Below are positions 17,769 to 26,366 of a DNA stretch of 64,000 nt, one piece after another. Each line of letters starts with the position of its first letter. The stretch's first letter is position 1. Origin of the DNA: Novosphingobium cyanobacteriorum (GTDB lineage Bacteria > Pseudomonadota > Alphaproteobacteria > Sphingomonadales > Sphingomonadaceae); contig NZ_JAROCY010000007.1 in assembly GCF_029436685.1 (NCBI RefSeq), positions 62,001 to 126,000 of the forward strand, in the 5' to 3' direction. The notes under the pieces were generated by a model. That model was not told where the DNA came from. It saw nothing but the letters and a program-made list of their open reading frames with translations, and did no database searches. Made by a program: the position numbers and the translations under genes.

Positions 17769-18677
17769 ATGACCGAAACGACCTCCTCCCCCCTCAACGT
17801 CTCGATGATCGGCCTCGGCGTAATGGGCGGCGCCATGGCGCGCCACCTCGGCAAGGCCGGCCACCGCCTTACCATCTACAACCGCTCGCCCGCCCGTGCC
17901 GAGGCATGGCTCGCCGCCAATCCCGGCCTCGCCGCGCACGTCGCCTCCACCCCTGCCGAAGCGGCCGAGGGCGCGGATGCAGTGATCACCTGCGTCGGCA
18001 ACGACGATGATCTCGCCGATGTCGTGCTCAGCCCCACCGGCGCCTTCACCACGCTGCGCCGCGGCGCGCTGTTCATCGACCATACCACCGTTTCGGCGCG
18101 GATCGCCCGCCAGATCGCGGTGGAAGGGCGTGACAAGGAACTGCTCTGCGTCGATGCCCCGGTCACCGGCGGCCAGTCCGGCGCAGAGGCCGGCACCCTC
18201 GCCATCATGTGCGGCGGCAGCGAAAAGGCGGTCGACGCCGCCCGCCCGGTGCTCGCCGCCTATGCCAAGCGCGTGGTCCATGTCGGCAAATCGGGCGCTG
18301 GGCAAACCGCCAAGATGGCCAACCAGATGTGCATCGCCGGCGCGCTTGCCGGCCTGTCCGAAGCGATCCGTTTCACCCAGGCCGCGCGGCTCGATCCCGA
18401 CAAGGTGTTCGAGGCGATCTCCGGCGGTGCCGCCCAATCGTGGCAGATGGACAACCGCTGGCACACCATGGTGAAGGGCGAATTCGACTTCGGCTTTGCC
18501 GTGGACTGGATGCGCAAGGACCTCGGCCTCGCGATCGAGGAAGCGCGCAACCTCGGCGCCAGCGTGCCCACCACCGCGCTGATCGACCAGTTCTACGCCG
18601 ATGTCCAGGCGCTCGGCGGCGGCCGCGAAGACACCAGCGCCCTCATCCGCCGCCTGCCCAAAAAGGGCAGCGCCTGA
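17769..18677 (+). CDS. NAD(P)-dependent beta-hydroxyacid dehydrogenase
   Basis: A 302-residue member of the 3-hydroxyisobutyrate dehydrogenase / tartronate semialdehyde reductase family. The Rossmann motif is GLGVMGGAMARHL at about 17-29. The substrate loop DAPVTGGQSGAEAGTL and the catalytic lysine in GQTAKMANQM are both intact. A cytosolic oxidoreductase; the exact substrate cannot be read. It is divergent from the VanZ-like gene and followed by a repeat-bearing gap of about 210 bp. Confidence 0.88.
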   Translation: MTETTSSPLNVSMIGLGVMGGAMARHLGKAGHRLTIYNRSPARAEAWLAANPGLAAHVASTPAEAAEGADAVITCVGNDDDLADVVLSPTGAFTTLRRGALFIDHTTVSARIARQIAVEGRDKELLCVDAPVTGGQSGAEAGTLAIMCGGSEKAVDAARPVLAAYAKRVVHVGKSGAGQTAKMANQMCIAGALAGLSEAIRFTQAARLDPDKVFEAISGGAAQSWQMDNRWHTMVKGEFDFGFAVDWMRKDLGLAIEEARNLGASVPTTALIDQFYADVQALGGGREDTSALIRRLPKKGSA

Positions 18678-18680
18678 AAA

Positions 18681-18780
18681 CCCCACCCCCAACCCCTCCC
18701 GCTCATCCTGAGCTTGTCGAAGGAGGGAGGGGAGCGAGACTTGCCGAACCGAAGGTGAGGCCTGGTCGCAGCGGGGTGGG
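18681..18780. repeat. Intergenic repeat, CCCCACCCC family, copy B
   Basis: Begins CCCCACCCCCAACCCCTCCC and ends GCAGCGGGGTGGG, so the ends are inverted (CCCACCCC / GGGGTGGG). It is related to 8134-8217. It carries inside it, at 18704-18724, the sphingomonad repeat CATCCTGAGCTTGTCGAAGG. The gap to 18886 also holds another short palindrome. Confidence 0.55.
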
Positions 18781-18830
18781 CCTTCAAACCCAGCGCAAAC
18801 GACACTACACCTACCTCCATCCCAACCCCG

Positions 18831-18854
18831 TTCGTGTCGAGCGAAGTCGAGACA
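18831..18854. repeat. Short palindromic repeat (GTGTCGAGCGAAGTCGAGAC type)
   Basis: TTCGTGTCGAGCGAAGTCGA followed by GACA; TGTC and GACA ends and internal TCGA steps make it partly palindromic. From memory a common dispersed intergenic repeat in sphingomonads. It lies 32 bp before the amidohydrolase start, so it falls in that gene's leader. Confidence 0.45.
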
Positions 18855-18886
18855 CCAAGCGCAGCCCAACCCCGAGAGCCCCGCCC

Positions 18887-20602
18887 ATGCGCCTCCTCCT
18901 CACCGCCGCCGTCCTGCTCGCCTTTACCACCCCCGCGCTGGCCGACACCCTTGTCGACAACGTGAAGGGTCAGCGCATCGCCGATGACGGCTCGGTGCAG
19001 CCGGTCGCCGCCTTCACCTTCGACGATGCCGGCGTCATCACCGCCGTCTACGCCCCCGGCCAGAAGCCTTCGAAAAAGGGCGTGAAGTTCCACGTCGATG
19101 GCCAGGGTCGCGTGTTGTTGCCTGGCCTGATCGACGCGCACGTCCATGTCATGTCCACCGGCTTTGCCGCCATGACGCTGGACCTGTCGGAAACCACCTC
19201 GCTCGCCGACGCGCTCAACAGGATCAGCACCTTCGCCGCCGCGCACCCCGATCGCGCGTGGATCATCGGGCGCGGCTGGAACCAGGAGCGCTGGAACCTC
19301 GGCCGTTTCCCCACCGCGGCCGAGCTTGACATGGTCGTCCCCGGCCGTCCGGTCTGGCTGCAGCGTGTCGATGGTCACGCCGGCTGGGCCAACACCGCCG
19401 CGCTCAAGGCCGCCAACATCATCGCCACCACGCAGGCCCCTTCGGGCGGCTCGATCGAGCGCAAGGCCGATGGTGCCCCCGCCGGCGTCCTCGTCGATGC
19501 CGCGATGGAACTGATGGACAAGGTCGTCCCCGCCCCCACGCCCCGTGATTATGACGCCGCGCTGCAGCTGGCCCAGCGCGATTTCTTCCGGCGCGGTCTC
19601 ACCGCCGTTGCCGACATGGGCACCGATTTCAAGGACTGGCAGGCCTTCCGCCGCGCGGGCGACGCCAACCAGCTCTATGTGCGGATCATGTCCTATGCCT
19701 CGGGCGTGGACAACATGGTGCTCATCGGCGGCCCCGGCCCCTCGCCGTGGCTCTATGCGGATCGCCTGCGGCTCAACGGGGTGAAGCTCTACATGGATGG
19801 CGCGCTCGGCTCGCGCGGCGCATGGCTGAAAGCGCCTTATGCCGACAAGCCTGATACGCACGGCCTGCCGCAGCTCACCCAGACCCAGCTCGGCAACCTG
19901 ATGAGCCGCGCCGCGATGGACAACTTCCAGGTCGCCGTCCACGCCATCGGCGATGAAGGCAACGCCGTGCTGCTCGGCGCGATTGCTGATCTGACCGAAA
20001 CCTACAAGGGCGATCGCCGCTGGCGGCTGGAACATGCGCAGGTGATCGATCCGAAGGACTGGCCCATCGTCACCCGCATCGCCGCCAGCGGCGGGGTCGT
20101 CGCCTCGATGCAGCCGGTCCACCAGACCTCGGATCGCCTCATGGCCGAAGCCCGCCTCGGCCCCGATCGCCTTGCCGGCGCCTATGCGTGGAAATCACTC
20201 AAGACCGCCGGCGCGCGCCTTGCCTTCGGGTCCGACAGCCCGGTCGAGCTACCCGACCCATGGGCCGGCCTTGCCACCGCGATCAGCCGCGAGGACGAAA
20301 CCGGTGCCCCTCCCGGCGGCTGGCAGCCACAGGAACGCGTCGACCGCGCCACCGCCCTGTCCGCCTACACCAGGGACGCCGCATGGGCCGGCTTTGCCGA
20401 AGCCCGCTTCGGCCGCCTCACCCCCGGCCAGCGCGCAGATTTCATCCTCGTCGATACCGACCCCACCACCGCCACGCCCGCACAGATCCGCAAGACCAAA
20501 GTCTTCCAGACCTGGGTCGGCGGCGGCAAGGTGTGGGACGCTGACCACCCTGAAGGCGGCGCGAGCGCGAGCGGGGAACCGGATTCAAAGAAGAAGCGTT
20601 AA
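18887..20602 (+). CDS. Secreted amidohydrolase, YtcJ/LAF3 type
   Basis: A 571-residue metal-dependent hydrolase with a signal peptide (MRLLLTAAVLLAFTTPALA). Amidohydrolase family 3 signatures are DAHVHVM (about 82-88), the metal-binding HAIGDEGN and EHAQVID, and FGSDSPVE near the C-terminus. The ATG at 18887 was chosen because it starts the signal peptide; the open frame extends much further upstream without coding character. The substrate is unknown; family members act on cyclic amides, N-acyl or formyl groups. Monocistronic. Confidence 0.85.
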   Translation: MRLLLTAAVLLAFTTPALADTLVDNVKGQRIADDGSVQPVAAFTFDDAGVITAVYAPGQKPSKKGVKFHVDGQGRVLLPGLIDAHVHVMSTGFAAMTLDLSETTSLADALNRISTFAAAHPDRAWIIGRGWNQERWNLGRFPTAAELDMVVPGRPVWLQRVDGHAGWANTAALKAANIIATTQAPSGGSIERKADGAPAGVLVDAAMELMDKVVPAPTPRDYDAALQLAQRDFFRRGLTAVADMGTDFKDWQAFRRAGDANQLYVRIMSYASGVDNMVLIGGPGPSPWLYADRLRLNGVKLYMDGALGSRGAWLKAPYADKPDTHGLPQLTQTQLGNLMSRAAMDNFQVAVHAIGDEGNAVLLGAIADLTETYKGDRRWRLEHAQVIDPKDWPIVTRIAASGGVVASMQPVHQTSDRLMAEARLGPDRLAGAYAWKSLKTAGARLAFGSDSPVELPDPWAGLATAISREDETGAPPGGWQPQERVDRATALSAYTRDAAWAGFAEARFGRLTPGQRADFILVDTDPTTATPAQIRKTKVFQTWVGGGKVWDADHPEGGASASGEPDSKKKR

Positions 20603-20721
20603 CCCGCCCGACGCGGAAGGCGAACGGGAGCATCTCCAGGCACCCAGACGCTGCGTTGCGCCGCCGGGCCTTCCCTCCCCCGCCACGGCGCACCCCACAG
20701 GGGAAAATACCCATTCCTTCA

Positions 20722-20744
20722 GGCGGGGGCCCAGCGCCCCCGCC
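20722..20744. terminator. GC-rich hairpin, possible terminator
   Basis: GGCGGGGG-N7-CCCCCGCC between the amidohydrolase end and the convergent small gene. No T-run follows on either strand, so its role as a terminator is uncertain. Confidence 0.4.
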
Positions 20745-20765
20745 GAAACTTCATGGGGTGGCCGC

Positions 20766-21041
20766 TCATCGCTCGTCGTAAAATGTGCTACCCTTGTTGT
20801 GTGCAGAAAGCAGCTGGAGGATACCGATCTGCCAGCTGTCATCGATTGTCAGGCTGGGCGGTTCACTGCCCCAAATTGCAGCCGAAGCGCCGACGGTGAA
20901 TTCCTTCGCCAGCCGGGAAAGCACCTTCGCCGCTGCCTTCTCCCTTGTCGCGCCATAGGCGTGACGCGTCGTATAAAACCCGCGTACGTCGTTCGAACAG
21001 CCAACATCGCGACCATGGATCATGAAGCGGTAGAACGGCAT
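20766..21041 (-). CDS. Hypothetical protein
   Basis: A 91-residue protein starting MPFYRFMIHGRDVG, with RGFYTTRHAYGATREKAAAKV in the middle. Its composition is plausible for a soluble protein and the local GC content is lower than in the neighbouring genes. No signal peptide or membrane segment. A longer start at 21083 exists. I do not recognise a family. Isolated between repeat-bearing gaps and convergent with the amidohydrolase. Confidence 0.6.
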   Translation of the reverse strand: MPFYRFMIHGRDVGCSNDVRGFYTTRHAYGATREKAAAKVLSRLAKEFTVGASAAIWGSEPPSLTIDDSWQIGILQLLSAHNKGSTFYDER

Positions 21042-21188
21042 CGGCAGATTACTCACCATCCGCACAACCGCCGCAATACTCAAAAGGCCGAACAGCCCAA
21101 AAGGGGGGAAGCTCCACCCCGAAACTGCTCCTGGTGAGCCTGTCGAACCACCACACCCAACCTCAAGGTTTGTGCCAGCACCCTTCGT

Positions 21189-21210
21189 CCTTCGACGGGC
21201 TCAGGATGAG
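21189..21210. repeat. Sphingomonad REP (GAGCCCGTCGAAGG type)
   Basis: CCTTCGACGGGCTCAGGATG followed by AG. It is the same family as 18704-18724, 26514-26537, 32854-32874 and 55583-55610. A related fragment (GCCTGTCGAACCACCAC) lies at 21136-21152. Confidence 0.6.
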
Positions 21211-21253
21211 CGCAGGGTAAGCGGGTCTGTTGCAATCGGGCAGCCGCAGAAGG

Positions 21254-22051
21254 TTATGGCACCACCACCGCCCCGCCTTCCGCCTCGGCTTTCGCCTTTT
21301 CCTCGGCGTCCTTCTTTTCCACGAAGCGCATCACCACCAGCGTGCCTTCGAACAGCACCAGCAGCGGGATCGCCAGCATCAGCTGGCTGACCACGTCGGG
21401 CGGGGTGATCACGGCGGCCAGCGCGGTGATCGCCACGATCACGTATCGCCGCGCCGCAACCAGCTGGGCGCGCGTGATAATTCCGGCGCGGTTGAGCAGC
21501 ATCAGCAGCACCGGCAGCAGGAAACTGACCCCGAAGGCGAGGATGAACTGCATCACCAGCGCCAGGTATTCCTCGATCCCCGGCAGCGCCTCAAGCTGCA
21601 GCCCGCCCTTGTCACCCTGAAAGCCGATGAACCACTTGAACGCGGTCGGCATCACGATGAAGTAGGCAAGGCTCGCTCCCATGCCGAACAGCACCGGCGT
21701 GGCGATCAGGAACGGCAGGAACGCCTTCTTTTCACGGGCATAGAGCCCCGGCGCAACGAAGGCCCACAACTGGTTGGCGACAATGGGAAAACTGAACAGG
21801 AACCCGCTGAACAGCGCCACTTTCAGGTTCACGAAGAACGCGGAATAGAGCTTGGTATAGATCAGCCGGCCATGCCCGGCGGGGAACGCTTCCGACAGCG
21901 GGTGGACCAGGATCGCCAGGATCTGATCCACGCAATAGTACGAGATCGCCGAAGTGATCGCCAGCGCATAGACACAGCGCAGGAGCCGTGTGCGCAGTTC
22001 CAGCAGGTGGTCCATCAACGGCGCCTGCGTTTCGTCGATGTCGCTGATCAT
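21254..22051 (-). CDS. tatC: Sec-independent protein translocase TatC
   Basis: A 265-residue inner-membrane core receptor of the twin-arginine pathway, which recognises RR signal peptides. Six hydrophobic helices are visible. The N-terminal APLMDHLLELRTRL is the conserved signal-binding region, and PIVANQLWAFVAPGLY is the conserved loop. Its ATG overlaps the tatB stop by four bases. Last gene of the nagZ-scpA-scpB-tatA-tatB-tatC run. The C-terminal tail is Ala/Lys/Glu-rich. Confidence 0.97.
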   Translation of the reverse strand: MISDIDETQAPLMDHLLELRTRLLRCVYALAITSAISYYCVDQILAILVHPLSEAFPAGHGRLIYTKLYSAFFVNLKVALFSGFLFSFPIVANQLWAFVAPGLYAREKKAFLPFLIATPVLFGMGASLAYFIVMPTAFKWFIGFQGDKGGLQLEALPGIEEYLALVMQFILAFGVSFLLPVLLMLLNRAGIITRAQLVAARRYVIVAITALAAVITPPDVVSQLMLAIPLLVLFEGTLVVMRFVEKKDAEEKAKAEAEGGAVVVP

Positions 22052-22500
22052 CGCGTTTCGGCCCCGCCCGTCTCAGGTCCACTCAGGGTGCCCTCAACCG
22101 GCTTCAGTCCGTCTTGACCCCCGCTCAGTCCATCTTGACCCCCGGTCAATGCAGGGACCGGATCGGTCGGCGCGTGGGCCGCGATCAGCGGGTCAACCGC
22201 ATGATCCTTAACGATATTCTGGTCGGCCGCCGCCTCCACCGTCTGCCCGGCGGCTGGATCGGGGGTCGGGTTGGCCGCCATGATCGCCGCGTTCTGCTCG
22301 CGCCACTTCTTCTCCAGCTCCTCCATCTCCGCCTCGCGGATCATGGTTTCGATCCCCGCGCGGAAGTGGTTGGAAACGCGGCGAACCTTGCCGATCCACC
22401 GGCCTGCGGTGCGCAGCGCCAGCGGCAGGTCCTTCGGGCCGATCACTACGATCGCCACGATGACGACCAGCAGCAGCTCGGAAGGCGCGATGTCGAACAT
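22048..22500 (-). CDS. tatB: Sec-independent protein translocase TatB
   Basis: A 150-residue single-span protein that forms the receptor complex with TatC. The N-terminal helix is SELLLVVIVAIVVIGPKDLP, followed by an amphipathic helix (RTAGRWIGKVRRVSNHFRAGIE). A disordered acidic/Gln-Gly tail includes a short internal repeat (GGQDGL twice). Overlaps tatC and follows tatA by 26 bp. Confidence 0.95.
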   Translation of the reverse strand: MFDIAPSELLLVVIVAIVVIGPKDLPLALRTAGRWIGKVRRVSNHFRAGIETMIREAEMEELEKKWREQNAAIMAANPTPDPAAGQTVEAAADQNIVKDHAVDPLIAAHAPTDPVPALTGGQDGLSGGQDGLKPVEGTLSGPETGGAETR

Positions 22501-22526
22501 TCAGATGCCTGAAAAATGCAGCAAGA

Positions 22527-22784
22527 TCAGGCGGTCGGGCCGCTGTTCTGCTGCTCGGTCTGAACCGGCTGCGGCGCGGCCGCTGCTGGCGGCGGCGGCG
22601 GGGTCTGCGGAATCTGCGCGGCGGGCGGGGTCAGCGGGGTTTCCGTGCCCTCATTCACGCCCTTCTTGAACTCTTTGATTCCCTTGCCGAAATCGCCCAT
22701 CATTTCGGAAATCCGGCCACGGCCGAACAGGATCAGGACCACCAGCGCCAGGATGATCAGGTGCGGTAGGGAAAGGCCACCCAT
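22527..22784 (-). CDS. tatA: Sec-independent protein translocase TatA
   Basis: An 85-residue pore-forming subunit starting MGGLSLPHLIILALVVLILF, followed by the GRGRISEMMGDFGKGIKEFKK amphipathic helix. The C-terminal third is Pro/Ala/Gln-rich. The start at 22784 has a clear AAGGAG site; an upstream start in the ORF has none. Sits between scpB and tatB. Confidence 0.96.
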   Translation of the reverse strand: MGGLSLPHLIILALVVLILFGRGRISEMMGDFGKGIKEFKKGVNEGTETPLTPPAAQIPQTPPPPPAAAAPQPVQTEQQNSGPTA

Positions 22785-22838
22785 CGTAATTCTCCTTCGG
22801 CCCCCAGATAGGAGCATTCGCGGCGATCCGCCACCTTT

Positions 22839-23447
22839 TCAGGCAGATTCGCCATCCTTTTCAGGGCGCGCCCCGTTTGCCGCACTGTCTGCCGGGCCTT
22901 CCGCCGTCAAGCTGGCATAGGCGTCGTCCACCGGATCGAGCAGCCCGGCGGCGCGCAATTCGTCGATTCCCGGCAGGTCGCGCCGCGATTCCAACCCGAA
23001 ATGCGCGAGGAATTCGGGCGTGGTGCCATAGATCGTCGGCCGCCCCGGCACCTCGCGCCGCCCGGCCACGCGCACCCAGCCCGCCTCCATCAGCACGTCC
23101 AGCGTGCCCTTGGCGGTCTGCACCCCGCGGATCGCCTCGATCTCGGCGCGGCTGACCGGCTCGTGATAGGCCACGATCGCCAGCACCTCGGTCGCCGCGC
23201 GGGTCAGCCGGCGCAGGTCTTCCTTTTCCCGCCGCAGCAGGTGGGCAAGGTCCGCCGCGGTCTGGAAATGCCAGCGCCCGCCGCGCTCCACCAGCTCCAC
23301 CCCGCGCCCCTGATAGTGCGCCGCCAGCTCCGCCAGCGCATCCTTCACCGCCGCCCCGTTCAGGTGGCGCGAAATCTCCTCGGGGGTCATCGGCGCCTCG
23401 GCCGCAAACAGCGTCGCCTCCACCGCTCTGACAAGGTCATCGATCAT
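22839..23447 (-). CDS. scpB: Segregation and condensation protein B
   Basis: A 202-residue winged-helix partner of ScpA in the bacterial condensin Smc-ScpAB. Key stretches are VEATLFAAEAPMTPEEI at the N-terminus, TRAATEVLAIVAYHEPVSRAEIE and GRREVPGRPTIYGTTPEFL. Its ATG overlaps the scpA stop (ATGA). Fourth-from-last in the nagZ-tat operon. Confidence 0.96.
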   Translation of the reverse strand: MIDDLVRAVEATLFAAEAPMTPEEISRHLNGAAVKDALAELAAHYQGRGVELVERGGRWHFQTAADLAHLLRREKEDLRRLTRAATEVLAIVAYHEPVSRAEIEAIRGVQTAKGTLDVLMEAGWVRVAGRREVPGRPTIYGTTPEFLAHFGLESRRDLPGIDELRAAGLLDPVDDAYASLTAEGPADSAANGARPEKDGESA

Positions 23448-24247
23448 TTCGCCGCCCGCAGCATCAGCGGGCCGAACGTCTCGCTCTGCGCGATGTCCGC
23501 CTTGCCCTGCTTGGCCAGTTCCAGCGCCGCCACGAAGCTCGACGCCAGCGCCGATTTCACCAGCCGGGGATCGTCATCGCGCGAAAGCACCGGCAGGAAC
23601 TGCCGCAGGTCGGTCCAGTCCAGCGCCAGCCCGAGCAGCGAGGACACGCGCGAAAGCGCCGATTCCAGCGTCATCACCGGCCGTTCACGCACCATGTGCA
23701 CCACCGGCGCGGTGCGCGCCTTCACCTGGCCATAGGCCTGGATCAGATCGAACAGATCACAGTGCCAGCGGTTGCGCCGGTCCACGCGCAGCCCCTCGGG
23801 CGCGCCCCGGCTGAACACGTCGCGCCCCAGCCGGTCTCGCGCCATCAGCCGCGCCCCCGCCTCGCGCATCGCGCCCAGCCGCTGCAGCCGCAGCTGCAGC
23901 TTCAGCGCCAGTTCCTCGGGGCTTGGCTGCATTTCCGGATCGCGCGGCAGCAGCAGCAGCGATTTCAGCCAGGCCAGCCACGCCGCCATCACCAGGTAAT
24001 CCGCCGCCAGCTCCAGCCGCAGCGATTCCGCCCGCTCGATATAGCCGAGGTACTGGTCCACCAGCTCGAGGATCGAGATCCGCCGCAGGTCCACCTTCTG
24101 CCGCCGCGCCAGGTCGAGCAGCAGGTCGAGCGGCCCTTCCCAGCCGTCCAGCTCAAGGTAGAGCGCCGCGTCCTCGGTCGCGCCCGAACCGATGCCGTCC
24201 CATTCGGCATCGGCGTCGAACGCCAGCTGGGCGCCCTCCCCGTCCAT
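23444..24247 (-). CDS. scpA: Segregation and condensation protein A
   Basis: The kleisin subunit of Smc-ScpAB, 267 residues from the ATG at 24247, which overlaps the nagZ stop codon. The signature LELDGWEGPLDLLLDLARRQ near residue 27 and the following IEDQYLGYI-like helix (LVDQYLGYIERA) are typical. The long upstream open frame in this phase overlaps nagZ and is not part of the gene. Confidence 0.96.
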   Translation of the reverse strand: MDGEGAQLAFDADAEWDGIGSGATEDAALYLELDGWEGPLDLLLDLARRQKVDLRRISILELVDQYLGYIERAESLRLELAADYLVMAAWLAWLKSLLLLPRDPEMQPSPEELALKLQLRLQRLGAMREAGARLMARDRLGRDVFSRGAPEGLRVDRRNRWHCDLFDLIQAYGQVKARTAPVVHMVRERPVMTLESALSRVSSLLGLALDWTDLRQFLPVLSRDDDPRLVKSALASSFVAALELAKQGKADIAQSETFGPLMLRAAK

Positions 24248-25263
24248 CACGCCAGCGCCAGCAACCGGTCGCGCTTTTCGGCCAGGCCTTCGCGCCGCGC
24301 CACATCGGTCGGCCCGTCGAACGCCGCAGTCCCCGCCAGCGCCCGCTCCAGCCGCGCCGCCGTGTCCGCGCCCATCGGCGCCAGCGCCCTGGCGATGCCG
24401 ACCATGTCGTCCATCTTCGCCCAGCAGTTCAGCGCCAGGTCGCACCCCGCCGCCTGCGCCCGCGCCGCGCGCTCGGGCACCGTGCCCGAAAGCGCCTCCA
24501 TGTCGAGATCGTCGGTCAGCAGCAGGCCGCCAAAGCCGATGCGCCGCCGGATCACCTCGCCGATCACGAAGGGAGACAGCGTTCCCGGGTTATCCGCATC
24601 CCACGCGGTATAGCGCACGTGCGCGGTCATGCCGATGGCCGCATCGGCCAGCGTGCGGAACGGCGCGATGTCGCGCTCCAGCTCCTCGGCGCTCGCGGTC
24701 ACCGTGGGCAGTTCCTTGTGGCTGTCGGCCATGGCGCGGCCGTGGCCGGGCATGTGCTTGACCACGCCCGCCACCCCGGCGCGCGCCAGCCCGTCCAGCG
24801 TGGCGCGGCCCAGCGCCGCCACGCGCATCGGCTCGGCCCCCAAGGCGCGATCACCGATCACGTCGTGCGCCCCCGGCTGCCGCACGTCGAGCAGCGGCAG
24901 GCAGTCCACGCTGATCCCCGCTTCGGCCAGGTCCAGCCCCAGCGCCTCGGCATTGGCGCGCGCCGCCTCGATCGCGCTGGCCGGCGCCGTGTCATAGAGC
25001 GTGGCGAAGCGCTCGCCCGGCGGATAGGCCGCCCAGACCGGCGGCTTCATCCGCGCCACCCGCCCGCCTTCCTGGTCGATGCAGATGAAGGTCCGCGCCC
25101 GCCCGTGCAGCGCGCGCAGCTCGTCGGTCAGCGCGCGCAGCTGCGCCCGATCCGCCACGTTGCGCCCGAACAGGATATACCCCGCCGGGTCCGCATCGCG
25201 AAAGAACGCGCGCTCGTCATCGCTCAAAACCGTGCCCGAAAGGCCGAAAATCGCCGGAAGCAT
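24247..25263 (-). CDS. nagZ: Beta-N-acetylhexosaminidase NagZ
   Basis: Cytosolic GH3 enzyme that removes GlcNAc from muropeptides during cell-wall recycling. The protein has 338 residues. Signatures are GYILFGRNV, FICIDQEGGRVARM, the catalytic loop KHMPGHGRAMADSHKELP (Asp-His dyad) and TDDLDMEAL. The ATG at 25263 (MLPAIFGLSG) is preferred over upstream frames of poor composition. First gene of the scpAB-tatABC run. The SPOR-domain gene that I recall often preceding nagZ in alphaproteobacteria is absent here. Confidence 0.95.
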   Translation of the reverse strand: MLPAIFGLSGTVLSDDERAFFRDADPAGYILFGRNVADRAQLRALTDELRALHGRARTFICIDQEGGRVARMKPPVWAAYPPGERFATLYDTAPASAIEAARANAEALGLDLAEAGISVDCLPLLDVRQPGAHDVIGDRALGAEPMRVAALGRATLDGLARAGVAGVVKHMPGHGRAMADSHKELPTVTASAEELERDIAPFRTLADAAIGMTAHVRYTAWDADNPGTLSPFVIGEVIRRRIGFGGLLLTDDLDMEALSGTVPERAARAQAAGCDLALNCWAKMDDMVGIARALAPMGADTAARLERALAGTAAFDGPTDVARREGLAEKRDRLLALA

Positions 25264-25475
25264 GGCGCAGGAATCGCGGACTTGCGCCCCATTTGCAAGC
25301 ACGCTGCGGCGCGCCGTGGGGGATAATTGGTGGGGTGGGTTAGCATCGAAGGGCCGGTTTTTGCCCTGACATGGGCGGCGGCTCAACTTCTCACGTCATC
25401 CGCACTCAAGGGTAAAAGCTTCTGCTCGCGACACATCAGCTTTGCAGTCATCTTGAAGCGAAGCTATGTCGGGCT

Positions 25476-25883
25476 ATGTTGCCGACCTTACTGCGCTCTC
25501 TGCCGTATTTGGTTCATACAAACCGAGAGCTAGGTTTGATGCTTGCAGGTGAGAAACCGATGGCGTCATTCGCCGACGCCAAGGGGCGCTTTCCTGACGT
25601 CATGGTAAGGTACCTGAGGCTTTTTGATCGCCATGTCGCGGAGGGACGGCTCGTGCGCATGGACCATTTTTCTGAAGAGACAGGGACGCCTGCCTACATT
25701 ACTCACTGGATATTATTCGCCCTACCAGGCCATGAATGGCGAATGCAGGCAATGATTGATCTTATGACTGGTAAGGAACCGTGGTCACCCGCCCTTGAGC
25801 GCCGGCAGGGGGAGCTGCTTGGGTACACGGACGCGATGAACGACTACTGGCTGGAGTTCGTCTACGGAAAGTCGGCAGTCTGA
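25476..25883 (+). CDS. Hypothetical protein
   Basis: A 135-residue soluble protein containing RLFDRHVAEGRLVRMDHFSE, ALPGHEWRMQAMIDLM and the C-terminal YTDAMNDYWLEFVYGKSAV. It is rich in Trp, Met and His and its codon choice is less GC-biased than its neighbours, which hints at recent acquisition. No family recognised. It lies alone between nagZ and the GIY-YIG unit in an accessory patch. Confidence 0.65.
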   Translation: MLPTLLRSLPYLVHTNRELGLMLAGEKPMASFADAKGRFPDVMVRYLRLFDRHVAEGRLVRMDHFSEETGTPAYITHWILFALPGHEWRMQAMIDLMTGKEPWSPALERRQGELLGYTDAMNDYWLEFVYGKSAV

Positions 25884-25978
25884 AATCCCCTTTTTAATAT
25901 TGTATCGCCCTCTCAGAAATGGTTCCGATGGCTACCCTTGGCTCACCAGCTAAACACAACACCTCCGACCAAAACCCA

Positions 25979-26010
25979 CCGTCGCCCCGTGCTTGACACG
26001 GGGCTTGGCT
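25979..26010. repeat. Left inverted-repeat arm of the GIY-YIG unit
   Basis: 32 bp, exactly complementary to 26367-26398. Contains the 8-bp-stem hairpin GCCCCGTGCTTGACACGGGG(C) and overlaps the TAG stop of the GIY-YIG gene, so it may also act as its transcription terminator. Confidence 0.85.
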
Positions 26011-26332
26011 ACCTCGCGCTCTCGCCTTGCCCCGCCGCCTCAGGATACCACTGCTCCCACAAATCCAGCCAGTCGGGATTGTCGGCCTCGATCAGCGCGA
26101 ATTTCCATTCGCGGCGCCATTTCTTGACCAGCTTCTCCCGGGCGATGGCGGGTTCGATTTCCTCGTGCCGTTCGGCATAGACCAGGCGCGTCTTGCCAAA
26201 ATCCTTCACATGGATCGCGCCTTGGCCCTCGCGATGCTGCCATACGCGGCGGATCAAGTCGGACGTGACGCCGACGTATATGCCGCCGCGATAGCGGTTC
26301 GCTATGATGTAGACCCAGCCGCCCTTCTCCAT
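26009..26332 (-). CDS. GIY-YIG family endonuclease
   Basis: A 107-residue single-domain protein of the COG2827/UPF0213 type. The catalytic start is WVYIIANRYRGGIYVGVTSDL (GIY-like VYI, then YVG), with the conserved Arg in DLIRRVWQHR, His in that helix, and Glu in IAREKLVKKWRREWK. The C-terminus is PDWLDLWEQWYPEAA. Related small nucleases act on DNA ends or branched DNA, but the role of these short ones is largely unknown. The gene lies wholly between the two 32-bp arms. The extreme C-terminal coding region is repeated at 26592-26681. Confidence 0.88.
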   Translation of the reverse strand: MEKGGWVYIIANRYRGGIYVGVTSDLIRRVWQHREGQGAIHVKDFGKTRLVYAERHEEIEPAIAREKLVKKWRREWKFALIEADNPDWLDLWEQWYPEAAGQGESAR

Positions 26333-26366
26333 CGCGCCAGCATGTCAGACGATGGGTCGCGAGGAA

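Noticed and set aside
18678..18886. Possible RNA gene in the gap before the amidohydrolase
   Set aside because: The structure seen is explained by two dispersed palindromic repeats; no tRNA or known RNA fold was recognised.
22048..22500. Frameshift or recent duplication in tatB
   Set aside because: The GGQDGL repeat is a short in-frame repeat in the disordered tail; the gene is intact and overlaps tatC normally.
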